Origin: an uncultured Blautia sp.
GTDB lineage: Bacteria > Bacillota > Clostridia > Lachnospirales > Lachnospiraceae
Assembly: GCA_934371915.1 (NCBI GenBank)
Contig: CAKROE010000040.1
Location: 1 to 20,407 of the forward strand
Direction: 5' to 3'
DNA length: 20,407 nucleotides
The notes below the pieces were generated by a model. It was not told where the DNA came from, did no database searches, and saw nothing but the letters and a program-made list of their open reading frames with translations. The stretch's first letter is position 1, and every line of letters begins with the position of its first letter. Below are positions 1 to 6,635 of the stretch, one piece after another. The translations under genes were made by a program, and so were the position numbers.

Positions 1-768
1 TGTAATGAGCATAACAGTACCTGTTGCAACAGCTGCAGCGAGGTTTGTAGTTACAAAAATCTTACCTGCACTTACGATTGCATCACCTTCCATGCTGACA
101 GTAGATGCACCGTTGAATCCGAACCAGCAGAACCAGAGGATGAATACACCTAAAGCACCGATGGTAAGGTTGTGTCCCGGGATGGCTTTTGATTTGCCGC
201 TCTTAGAGTATTTTCCGATACGAGGTCCGAGGATGAGAGCACCGACAAATGCGGCAACACCACCGACCATATGTACTGCACAGGAACCTGCGAAATCATG
301 AAATCCCATCTGGCTGATAAAACCACCGCCCCAGATCCAGTGTCCGGATACCGGATAAACGATCAGGCTGATCAGAAAACTGTAGATACAGTAGGATGAG
401 AACTTTGTACGTTCTGCCATAGCTCCGGATACGATTGTAGCGGATGTTGCGCAGAAGACTGTCTGGAAGATCAGGAATGCCCAGAACGGAACACCGTCAG
501 GGAGCATTGCGGAACCATAATTAGCTTCGGTAGCAATTCCACCGATCTTTCCGAAGAATCCGTTTCCGGCTCCGAACATGATTCCGAATCCGACGATCCA
601 GAATGTAGGAGTACCGATACAAAAGTCCATCAGGTTTTTCATAATAATGTTACCGGCATTTTTGGCTCTGGTAAAACCAGTTTCGACCATTGCAAAACCG
701 GCCTGCATAAAGAAGACAAGTGCGGCACCTAAAAGTACCCATATTGTGTTTACTGCTGAATAATCCAT
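1..768 (-). CDS. amt: Ammonium transporter Amt, N-terminal 256 residues (3' end outside window)
   Basis: This is an inner-membrane channel of the Amt/MEP/Rh family that conducts ammonium into the cell. I translated the minus strand from ATG at 768, and the frame stays open for 256 codons to the window edge. Residues 1-30 form a first hydrophobic segment followed by the family-typical stretch FAMVETGFTRAKNAGN. FQTVFCATSATIVSG (101-115) carries the Phe-gate region, HWIWGGG (143-149) the pore Trp, and AVHMVGG (164-170) the first His of the twin-His pore (His166). The second His lies beyond the edge. There is no N-terminal extension or signal peptide. GAGG with 7-base spacing supports the start. 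It lies downstream of glnN on the same strand, separated by an inverted repeat and its own attenuator-like leader. Family assignment is secure; whether a PII gene follows cannot be seen. Confidence 0.95.
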   Translation of the reverse strand, partial: MDYSAVNTIWVLLGAALVFFMQAGFAMVETGFTRAKNAGNIIMKNLMDFCIGTPTFWIVGFGIMFGAGNGFFGKIGGIATEANYGSAMLPDGVPFWAFLIFQTVFCATSATIVSGAMAERTKFSSYCIYSFLISLIVYPVSGHWIWGGGFISQMGFHDFAGSCAVHMVGGVAAFVGALILGPRIGKYSKSGKSKAIPGHNLTIGALGVFILWFCWFGFNGASTVSMEGDAIVSAGKIFVTTNLAAAVATGTVMLIT

Positions 769-822
769 AAAGTTACCTCTCTTTCCCTAAAAAAGTTGAA
801 TAAGTTAATGGTTACAAAATTG

Positions 823-863
823 AAAAGGCACGGGAATGATGTTATATCATTCTCCGCGCCTTT
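823..863 (-). terminator. Leader terminator (attenuator) before amt
   Basis: On the minus strand, AAAGGCGCGG-a-GAATGAT pairs with ATCATTC-CCGTGCCTTT around a five-base loop, leaving one bulged A and one G-U pair. Four Ts follow, then CAATTTTG, so the U-tract is shorter than in the other three leaders. It lies 55 bases before the amt ATG and therefore acts as a leader attenuator. It is not the end of a gene. Confidence 0.65.
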
Positions 864-868
864 ACGAA
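853..868 (-). promoter_or_regulatory. ANTAR-type hexaloop hairpin in the amt leader
   Basis: On the minus strand the RNA UUCGU-AAAGGC-GCGGA can form a five-pair stem (two G-U wobbles) closing a six-base loop with A at position 1 and G at position 4. The loop (858-863) and the 3' side of the stem are shared with the first strand of the terminator at 823-863, so hairpin and terminator exclude each other. The same loop, AANGGC, occurs in the glnN, pyrG and glnA leaders. The stem is the weakest of the four. Confidence 0.6.
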
Positions 869-871
869 TCA

Positions 872-901
872 AATATATATATGTAAAACAGGGGATGTCG
901 T
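872..901 (-). promoter_or_regulatory. Possible weak amt promoter
   Basis: On the minus strand, ACGACA (896-901) and TATATT (872-877) are 18 bases apart; TATATA (874-879) at 16 bases is an alternative. The -35 match is only four of six, and the -35 lies inside the 3' arm of the inverted repeat at 883-987. Either choice would start the RNA at about 865-868, at or just inside the leader hairpin. Read-through from glnN is a real alternative source of amt message. Confidence 0.3.
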
Positions 902-987
902 ATCGTGTGATTAATGGATGAGGAAATCGATAATGAATTATGAAGTATGAAGTAGTTCATGTTCATAGTGACATCCCCTGATTTTAC
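883..987. repeat. Long inverted repeat between glnN and amt
   Basis: GTAAAACAGGGGATGTC (883-899) is the reverse complement of 970-987 apart from one extra A in the right arm. The arms enclose 70 bases of AT-rich sequence. In minus-strand RNA this would be a 17-pair stem just after the glnN stop codon, ending in GACATCCCCUGUUUUAC. It could be the glnN terminator or a processing and stability structure. The 70-base interior is long for a simple terminator and contains small TGAAGTA-like repeats. I recognise no known element in it. Confidence 0.7.
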
Positions 988-1007
988 CATTGTGAAATTG
1001 TTTTTCC

Positions 1008-3119
1008 TCAGTCAGAGATAGAAAACAGAAGCTTTCCGTATGTCGGATATGGAAGGATGGAATCCGGGATCAGAACTTCGGCTGCATCAGCGGAAGCACG
1101 AACCTTTTCCATATCAGAAAGCACAACGCTCTGATAAAGTTTAGCACTTTTAAGAAGATCTTTGCCGGATTCATATTCAGCCATAGCAGTATCTTTTTTC
1201 AGAGTTTCGAGATCTTTTGTCATGGTCTCGGAAAGTTCTGTCAGCTGTGTAAGAAGAGAAGCCTCTGCGGATACGGAAATATCCGGAACAACTGATTTCT
1301 TAAGTGCTGCAGTCTGTGCAATTTTTTCCATGTATGTAGTAATGCTCGGAAGAAGATCTTTCTGAATGATTTCAGCTAAAGTACCTGCTTCAATGTGAAG
1401 AGTTTTCACATAGTTGTCGAGCTTGATCTCGTAACGTGAATGAAGCTCTGCATCAGTGAAGATATGATGACTGGTGAGCAGTTTTTCATTCTTTTCATCG
1501 ATGAGGTGCGGCAGTGCATCCGGTGTGGAAACCAGATTGTAGAGACCACGTTTTTCTGCTTCTTCAATCCATTCATCTGTATAACCGTTTCCGTTGAAGA
1601 TAACTCGTTTGTGATCAATGATCGTCTTTTTCAGCAGATCATGAACAGCGGTATCCATATTTTCTGCCGGAACATCTTTCAGTTCCTCATAGAACTGATG
1701 AAGTACTTCTGCAACAGCAGTGTTGAGGATAATGTTCGGGTTGGCTACAGAAGAAGAGGAGCCAAGCATACGGAATTCAAACTTATTTCCGGTAAATGCA
1801 AACGGTGAAGTACGGTTTCTGTCTGTGTTATCTTTTACGAAGTGAGGAAGTACTTTTGCACCGATATCCATCTGAACAGCACCGTGTCCGGCAAAGAACT
1901 CATCGTTTTCGATTGCCTTGAGCACTTCGGTAAGTTCATCACCGAGGAAGATGGATACTACAGCCGGCGGAGCCTCGTTTGCACCGAGACGGTGGTCGTT
2001 TCCGGCACTTGCAACAGAAATACGAAGCAGATCAGCGTAGTCATCAACTGCTTTGATAACAGCTACAAGGAATACAAGGAACTGTGTATTTTCGGCAGGT
2101 GTTTTGCCAGGATCCAGAAGGTTGACTCCGGTGTCTGTGCTCATGGACCAGTTGTTGTGTTTACCACTGCCGTTGATTCCTTCGAATGGTTTTTCATGAA
2201 GCAGGCAAACCATGTTGTGTTTTGCTGCAACTTTTTTCATGATTTCCATAGTCAGCTGGTTGTGATCGACAGCCACATTTGTTGTATCAAATACAGGAGC
2301 AAGCTCATGCTGTGCAGGAGCAACTTCATTATGTTTCGTTTTTGCTGGAATACCGAGTTTCCAGAGCTCTTCGTCCAGATCATGCATGTAAGCTGCAACA
2401 CGTGGCTTCAGAGTTCCGAAATAGTGATCTTCCATTTCCTGTCCTTTAGGAGCCGGAGCACCGACCAGTGTACGTCCGCAGAAGATCAGGTCCTTTCTCT
2501 TATTGTAGAGGTCTTTGTCTACAAGGAAATATTCCTGCTCCGGACCTACGGTTGTGTTGATGTGTTTGACTTCTGTATTGCCAAGAAGACGAAGAATCTT
2601 AACAGCCTCTTTATTTAAGGTATCCATGGAACGAAGAAGAGGAGTTTTCTTATCCAGTGCTTCGCCGCTGTAAGAACAGAAAGCTGTCGGGATATACAGT
2701 GTACGGTCTTTAATGAATGCCGGTGAAGTAGGATCCCATGCTGTATAACCTCTTGCTTCGAAGGTGGCGCGAAGACCGCCTGACGGGAAACTGGATGCAT
2801 CCGGTTCACCTTTTACAAGTTCCTTGCCGGAGAAGTCCATAATAACCTGACCGTCAACAGTAGGAGAAATGAAACTGTCATGTTTCTCTGCTGTAAAGTT
2901 GGTCATTGGCTGGAACCAGTGAGTATAATGGGTAGCGCCGTGTTCCAGTGCCCATTCTTTCATGGCAACTGCTACAGAGTTGGCAACATCAAGCTCCAGA
3001 TGTGTACCGTTCTCGATTGTTTTCTTCAGCGCCTTGTACATATCTTTCGGTAATTTCTCACGCATGATCTTGTCGTTAAAAACAAGACTGCCATAAATTT
3101 CAGGAATGCTATGTCCCAT
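1008..3119 (-). CDS. glnN: Type III glutamine synthetase (GSIII, GlnN)
   Basis: This enzyme makes glutamine from glutamate, ammonium and ATP in the cytoplasm. At 703 residues it has GSIII length, against about 440 for type I. Diagnostic GSIII motifs appear in order: FPSGGLRATFEARGY (111-125), GPEQEYF (192-198), KHNEVAPAQHELAPVF (262-277), NGSGKHNNWS (316-325), LGANEAPPA (378-386), DRNRTSPFAF (433-442) and FEFRMLGSS (447-455). The glutamates and histidines in these blocks are the expected metal and substrate ligands. AAAGGAG about eight bases before the ATG at 3119 fixes the start. It has its own promoter and an attenuator leader with an AACGGC loop. Because its motifs are intact while the type I enzyme at 12851 is altered, this is probably the main ammonium-assimilating synthetase of the window. 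No truncation or frameshift is seen. Confidence 0.97.
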   Translation of the reverse strand: MGHSIPEIYGSLVFNDKIMREKLPKDMYKALKKTIENGTHLELDVANSVAVAMKEWALEHGATHYTHWFQPMTNFTAEKHDSFISPTVDGQVIMDFSGKELVKGEPDASSFPSGGLRATFEARGYTAWDPTSPAFIKDRTLYIPTAFCSYSGEALDKKTPLLRSMDTLNKEAVKILRLLGNTEVKHINTTVGPEQEYFLVDKDLYNKRKDLIFCGRTLVGAPAPKGQEMEDHYFGTLKPRVAAYMHDLDEELWKLGIPAKTKHNEVAPAQHELAPVFDTTNVAVDHNQLTMEIMKKVAAKHNMVCLLHEKPFEGINGSGKHNNWSMSTDTGVNLLDPGKTPAENTQFLVFLVAVIKAVDDYADLLRISVASAGNDHRLGANEAPPAVVSIFLGDELTEVLKAIENDEFFAGHGAVQMDIGAKVLPHFVKDNTDRNRTSPFAFTGNKFEFRMLGSSSSVANPNIILNTAVAEVLHQFYEELKDVPAENMDTAVHDLLKKTIIDHKRVIFNGNGYTDEWIEEAEKRGLYNLVSTPDALPHLIDEKNEKLLTSHHIFTDAELHSRYEIKLDNYVKTLHIEAGTLAEIIQKDLLPSITTYMEKIAQTAALKKSVVPDISVSAEASLLTQLTELSETMTKDLETLKKDTAMAEYESGKDLLKSAKLYQSVVLSDMEKVRASADAAEVLIPDSILPYPTYGKLLFSISD

Positions 3120-3176
3120 AGTAAAGTCTCCTTTCGATTTTCGATTCCATTAATCGTTATGATCTTAGTGATAAAC

Positions 3177-3210
3177 AAAAAAGGCGCCTTGGAATCTAAT
3201 CCAAAGCGCC
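3177..3210 (-). terminator. Leader terminator (attenuator) before glnN
   Basis: On the minus strand GGCGC-t-TTGGA pairs with TCCAA-g-GCGCC around the loop TTAGAT, followed directly by six Ts (As at 3177-3182 on the plus strand). It lies 57 bases before the glnN ATG and well after the predicted promoter, so it is an attenuator inside the leader. Confidence 0.85.
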
Positions 3211-3217
3211 GTTGCTT
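3204..3217 (-). promoter_or_regulatory. ANTAR-type hexaloop hairpin in the glnN leader
   Basis: In minus-strand RNA, AAGC-AACGGC-GCUU forms a four-pair stem with a six-base loop (3208-3213) that has A at position 1 and G at position 4. The last three loop bases and the 3' side of the stem are reused as the first strand of the terminator at 3177-3210, so only one of the two can form. The predicted transcript start, near 3220, is about three bases upstream, leaving no space for a preceding partner hairpin. Confidence 0.72.
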
Positions 3218-3226
3218 ATGTGATGT

Positions 3227-3254
3227 AGTATACACAAAAAAAAACTCTTGTCAA
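3227..3254 (-). promoter_or_regulatory. glnN promoter (sigma-70 type)
   Basis: On the minus strand, TTGACA (3249-3254) and TATACT (3227-3232) are separated by 16 bases that include a run of nine Ts. Transcription should begin near 3220. The promoter diverges from the purF promoter at 3333-3360. The 78 bases between them are very AT-rich and include the palindrome TGAAAAAAATTTCA (3264-3277), a possible operator or UP-element-like tract that I cannot assign. Confidence 0.75.
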
Positions 3255-3332
3255 CATTTTTTGTGAAAAAAATTTCAAATTTTTTGTTTGGTTAAATGAA
3301 TTTATTTGTATGTGTTTTTGCAGGGACAAGGG

Positions 3333-3360
3333 TTGACAAAAGTCGATCTTCTATTATAAT
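3333..3360 (+). promoter_or_regulatory. purF promoter (sigma-70 type)
   Basis: TTGACA (3333-3338) and a perfect TATAAT (3355-3360) are spaced by 16 bases, giving a start near 3367 and a leader of about 43 bases. The leader contains no terminator and no AANGGC loop, unlike the glnN, pyrG and glnA leaders. purF therefore appears to lie outside the shared attenuation control. Confidence 0.8.
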
Positions 3361-3409
3361 TTCAGATAGATTCACAGGTAAAAATCACAGATAATGGGAG
3401 GAAATTCTG

Positions 3410-4819
3410 ATGGCAGGAATTAAGGAAGCCTGTGGTGTATTTGGTATTTATGATCTGGATGGAGGTAATGTTGTTCCATCCATTTATTATGGCCTTACAT
3501 CACTTCAGCATCGTGGACAGGAGTCTTGCGGACTTGCAGTTTCCAAAACGAACGGAGAGCGCGGTAATGTTCAGTTTCATAAGGATCTCGGACTGGTAAG
3601 TGAAGTTCTCCGTGAAGATACCATACGGAATATGGAGGGGGATCTCGGGATCGGACATGTACGTTATTCCACGACCGGTGCATCTGTTGCGGAGAATGCA
3701 CAGCCGCTGGTTTTGTCTTATATTAAGGGAACACTCGCACTTGCACATAATGGTAACCTGATCAATACCCCTGAATTGAAATGGGAACTGATTCAGAATG
3801 GAGCGATTTTCCATACGACGACAGACTCAGAGGTTATTGCATTCCATGTGGCAAGAGAAAGGGTACATTCCAAAACTGTTCAGGAAGCAGTTCTGAAAAC
3901 CGCCCGCAAGTTAAAGGGAGGCTATGCGCTTGTAATCATGAGCCCGAGAAAACTGATCGGTGTCCGTGATCCGCTTGGATTGAAGCCGCTTTGCCTTGGT
4001 AAGCGTGACAATACATATGTGCTTGCTTCTGAAAGCTGTGCACTTACTTCTGTAGGTGCTGAATTCGTCAGAGACATTGAACCGGGTGAGATGATCACGA
4101 TTTCAAAGAACGGAATCGAATCCAACAAAGAACTGAGTACCGGCAGACATGCCCATTGTGTATTTGAATATATTTATTTTGCAAGACTGGACAGTATGAT
4201 GGATGGGGTAAAGATTTATGATGCACGTATCCGTGGCGGTAAATCCCTTGCAAAATCCTACCCGGTAGATGCGGATCTGGTTACAGGTGTTCCGGAATCC
4301 GGTATTCCGGCAGCAAAGGGTTATTCAGAAGAATCGGGAATCCCGTTTGGATTTGCATTTTATAAGAACAGCTATATCGGAAGAACCTTTATCAAACCGA
4401 CACAGAAAGAACGTGAGTCCAGTGTCCATCTGAAACTGAGTGTACTGGATTCAGCAGTTAAAGGTAAACGTATCGTACTGGTAGACGATTCCATCGTGCG
4501 GGGAACTACGATCGCAAATCTGATCCGTATGCTGAAGAAGGCAGGTGCGCTGGAGGTTCATGTAAGAATCAGTTCACCGCCGTTCCTGCATCCATGTTAT
4601 TTCGGAACAGATGTACCGTCCAATGATCAGCTGATTGCAAGCAATCACAGTGCACAGGAAATCTGTGAGATGATAGGAGCTGATTCTCTTGGATATATGC
4701 AGAGTGAATATCTTGAGGGAATGGCAGGTAATCTTCCGTTATGTAAAGCCTGCTTCGACGGTAAGTATCCGATGGATGTGGAAGCAGAACTCAACAAAAA
4801 AATCGACTGTGGATGTTGA
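3410..4819 (+). CDS. purF: Amidophosphoribosyltransferase (glutamine PRPP amidotransferase)
   Basis: This enzyme catalyses the first committed step of purine synthesis, moving the glutamine amide nitrogen to PRPP to give phosphoribosylamine. At 469 residues it matches the family. Cys8 in ACGVFGI is the N-terminal nucleophile of a class II glutamine amidotransferase; residues 1-7 should be a propeptide that is cut off. RGQES (35-39), RYSTTG (85-90) and HNGNL (113-117) are glutaminase blocks. The PRPP-binding motif IVLVDDSIVRGTT spans 355-367. Cys250, Cys396, Cys445 and Cys448 match the four cysteines that hold the [4Fe-4S] cluster in the Bacillus-type enzyme. GGGAGG (3396-3401) with eight-base spacing fixes the start. 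It has its own promoter, no other purine gene lies beside it, and no convincing terminator follows, so some read-through into the pyrG leader is possible. Confidence 0.96.
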   Translation: MAGIKEACGVFGIYDLDGGNVVPSIYYGLTSLQHRGQESCGLAVSKTNGERGNVQFHKDLGLVSEVLREDTIRNMEGDLGIGHVRYSTTGASVAENAQPLVLSYIKGTLALAHNGNLINTPELKWELIQNGAIFHTTTDSEVIAFHVARERVHSKTVQEAVLKTARKLKGGYALVIMSPRKLIGVRDPLGLKPLCLGKRDNTYVLASESCALTSVGAEFVRDIEPGEMITISKNGIESNKELSTGRHAHCVFEYIYFARLDSMMDGVKIYDARIRGGKSLAKSYPVDADLVTGVPESGIPAAKGYSEESGIPFGFAFYKNSYIGRTFIKPTQKERESSVHLKLSVLDSAVKGKRIVLVDDSIVRGTTIANLIRMLKKAGALEVHVRISSPPFLHPCYFGTDVPSNDQLIASNHSAQEICEMIGADSLGYMQSEYLEGMAGNLPLCKACFDGKYPMDVEAELNKKIDCGC

Positions 4820-4839
4820 TATTTTTACAAAAATACATA

Positions 4840-4868
4840 TTTACAAACGAAAAAAAATAAGGTATAGT
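4840..4868 (+). promoter_or_regulatory. pyrG-gltBD promoter (sigma-70 type)
   Basis: TTTACA (4840-4845) and TATAGT (4863-4868) are separated by exactly 17 bases in an A-rich spacer. Transcription should start near 4875. That leaves only about 17 bases before the leader hairpin, and I find no second AxxGxx hexaloop hairpin in that space. Confidence 0.65.
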
Positions 4869-4891
4869 AAATTTCATATTTTAGGATCTTA

Positions 4892-4911
4892 TTCTGACAA
4901 AGGCGTCAGGA
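4892..4911 (+). promoter_or_regulatory. ANTAR-type hexaloop hairpin in the pyrG leader
   Basis: UUCUGAC-AAAGGC-GUCAGGA forms a seven-pair stem (one G-U) with a six-base loop at 4899-4904, A at position 1 and G at position 4. It is the strongest of the four leader hairpins. The loop and 3' strand are the same bases that begin the terminator at 4899-4953, so a protein holding this hairpin would prevent terminator formation and let transcription enter pyrG-gltB-gltD. Confidence 0.78.
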
Positions 4912-4953
4912 GCGATTGGGGATAGTCCCTTATACGCTTCTGGCGCCTTTTTT
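4899..4953 (+). terminator. Leader terminator (attenuator) before pyrG
   Basis: AAAGGCG-t-CAG-g-AGCG pairs with CGCT-t-CTG-g-CGCCTTT, with an inner GGGA/TCCC stem, and ends in six Ts (4948-4953). It stands 34 bases before the pyrG ATG. The design differs from the Bacillus subtilis pyrG attenuator, whose transcript begins GGGC and is controlled by repeated G insertion; I see no GGGC at the predicted start here. Confidence 0.87.
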
Positions 4954-4987
4954 ATTTTAAGATACAGGATAGAGGAGGAAATCGGTA

Positions 4988-6625
4988 ATGGCAGTAAAAT
5001 ATGTTTTTGTAACAGGTGGTGTAGTATCCGGACTTGGTAAAGGTATTACGGCAGCGTCTCTCGGAAGACTTCTGAAAGCGCGCGGATATCAGGTGACTAT
5101 GCAGAAGTTTGATCCTTATATCAATATTGACCCGGGTACAATGAATCCGATCCAGCATGGAGAAGTTTTTGTTACGGACGATGGTACAGAGACGGACTTG
5201 GATCTGGGGCATTATGAAAGATTTATTGATGAAAGTCTCGACAAAAATTCCAATGTAACGACTGGTAAGGTTTACTGGTCTGTATTACAGAAGGAACGTC
5301 ACGGAGATTTCGGCGGAGGAACCGTGCAGGTTATCCCTCATATTACAAATGAGATTAAGAGCCGTTTCTATCGTGCAAAATCACAGGATGAAGAAAAAAT
5401 TGCAATTATTGAAGTTGGTGGAACCGTCGGAGATATTGAAAGCCAGCCGTTTCTGGAATCTATCCGTCAGTTCCAGCATGATGTAGGACATGACAATGCA
5501 ATTTTGGTTCATGTAACACTGATTCCATATCTGAAAGCCTCGGAAGAAATGAAGACCAAACCGACACAGGCGAGTGTTAAAGAACTTCAGGGAATGGGAA
5601 TACAGCCGGATGTACTGGTATGCAGAAGCGAACATCCGTTGACTGATGAAATCAAAGGAAAGATCGCTCTGTTCTGTAACGTACCGGTCAGCCATGTACT
5701 GCAGAATCTGGATGTGGAATATCTGTATGAAGCACCGCTTGCCATGGAACGTGAGAAACTGGCAGATGTAGTACTGGAATCTTTAAGACTTGAAAACCGT
5801 AAACCGGACTTAAGTGAGTGGATTCAGATGGTCAATGACCTCAGAAATCCGGAAAGCGTTGTAAATATTGCAATGGTAGGAAAATATACACAGCTTCATG
5901 ATGCGTACTTAAGTGTGGTAGAAGCTCTGAAACATGGTGGTATTTCCTGTAAAGCAAAGGTTGAGATCACCTGGATCGATTCTGAAGAACTGAATGAGAA
6001 AAATCTGGATCAGACACTTCATAAAGTAGACGGTATTCTTGTTCCGGGAGGATTTGGAAACAGAGGAACCGAAGGTATGATTCTTGCAGCACAGTATGCA
6101 CGTGTACACAAGATTCCATATCTGGGTATCTGCCTCGGCATGCAGATGGCAATTGTGGAATTTGCCCGTCACGTGCTCGGATATGAAGATGCCAACAGTA
6201 TCGAACTGGATCCGTCAACAAAGCATCCGGTAATTGCATTGATGCCGGATCAGGAGAGCGTGGAAGATCTGGGAGGTACTTTAAGACTCGGAAGCTATCC
6301 ATGCGTACTTGCAGACAGCTCCAAAGCACTGGAATTGTTTGGAAAGAAAGAAATTCAGGAGCGTCACAGACATCGTTATGAAGTCAACAATGCATATCGT
6401 GAAGAATTTGCTACAAAAGGTATGACGATTGCAGGTACTTCTCCTGACGGCCACATCGTAGAGATGATCGAGATCAAGGATCACCCGTTTTACGAAGGAA
6501 CACAGGGACATCCGGAATTCAAATCCAGACCAAACCATGCGCATCCGCTGTTTCGTGGATTTGTAAAGGCAGCAGATGATTATGCAAAACTGAAAAAGAG
6601 CCGGCAGGCGAAAAATCAGGAATAA
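4988..6625 (+). CDS. pyrG: CTP synthase
   Basis: This enzyme aminates UTP to CTP using ATP and glutamine. The 545-residue protein has the full two-domain form. The N-terminal synthetase domain opens with [20 protein letters not shown] and contains the P-loop-like SGLGKG and the [15 protein letters not shown] block. The C-terminal class I glutaminase domain (about 290-535) has PGGFGNRG (353-360), the nucleophile Cys382 in GICLGMQ, and the triad partners His508 and Glu510 in GHPEF. AGGAGG (4973-4978) fixes the start. Only 10 bases separate its stop from gltB, so pyrG appears to be the first gene of a pyrG-gltB-gltD operon. It is preceded by an attenuator with the same AANGGC loop as the glutamine synthetase leaders. 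That suggests control by nitrogen or glutamine status in place of, or in addition to, CTP. Confidence 0.97.
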   Translation: MAVKYVFVTGGVVSGLGKGITAASLGRLLKARGYQVTMQKFDPYINIDPGTMNPIQHGEVFVTDDGTETDLDLGHYERFIDESLDKNSNVTTGKVYWSVLQKERHGDFGGGTVQVIPHITNEIKSRFYRAKSQDEEKIAIIEVGGTVGDIESQPFLESIRQFQHDVGHDNAILVHVTLIPYLKASEEMKTKPTQASVKELQGMGIQPDVLVCRSEHPLTDEIKGKIALFCNVPVSHVLQNLDVEYLYEAPLAMEREKLADVVLESLRLENRKPDLSEWIQMVNDLRNPESVVNIAMVGKYTQLHDAYLSVVEALKHGGISCKAKVEITWIDSEELNEKNLDQTLHKVDGILVPGGFGNRGTEGMILAAQYARVHKIPYLGICLGMQMAIVEFARHVLGYEDANSIELDPSTKHPVIALMPDQESVEDLGGTLRLGSYPCVLADSSKALELFGKKEIQERHRHRYEVNNAYREEFATKGMTIAGTSPDGHIVEMIEIKDHPFYEGTQGHPEFKSRPNHAHPLFRGFVKAADDYAKLKKSRQAKNQE

Positions 6626-6635
6626 GAAAGGGTAA

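Noticed and set aside
1842..2618. Long open frame on the plus strand, opposite glnN
   Set aside because: It is antisense to a highly conserved GSIII gene, its translation is cysteine- and phenylalanine-rich with no family pattern, and no ribosome binding site fits. It is a shadow of the codon use of glnN.
3264..3277. GlnR or TnrA box between glnN and purF
   Set aside because: TGAAAAAAATTTCA is palindromic but does not satisfy TGTNA-N7-TNACA. In such an AT-rich tract a palindrome of this kind is weak evidence.
4820..4839. Terminator after purF
   Set aside because: TATTTTT-AC-AAAAATA can pair but is only A-T with a two-base gap, too weak and too tight to call a terminator.
4869..4900. CTP-sensing reiterative-transcription attenuator at pyrG, as in Bacillus subtilis
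   Set aside because: That mechanism needs a transcript starting GGGC and a pyrimidine-rich partner in the terminator stem. The predicted start here has no GGG, and a hexaloop hairpin overlaps the terminator instead.
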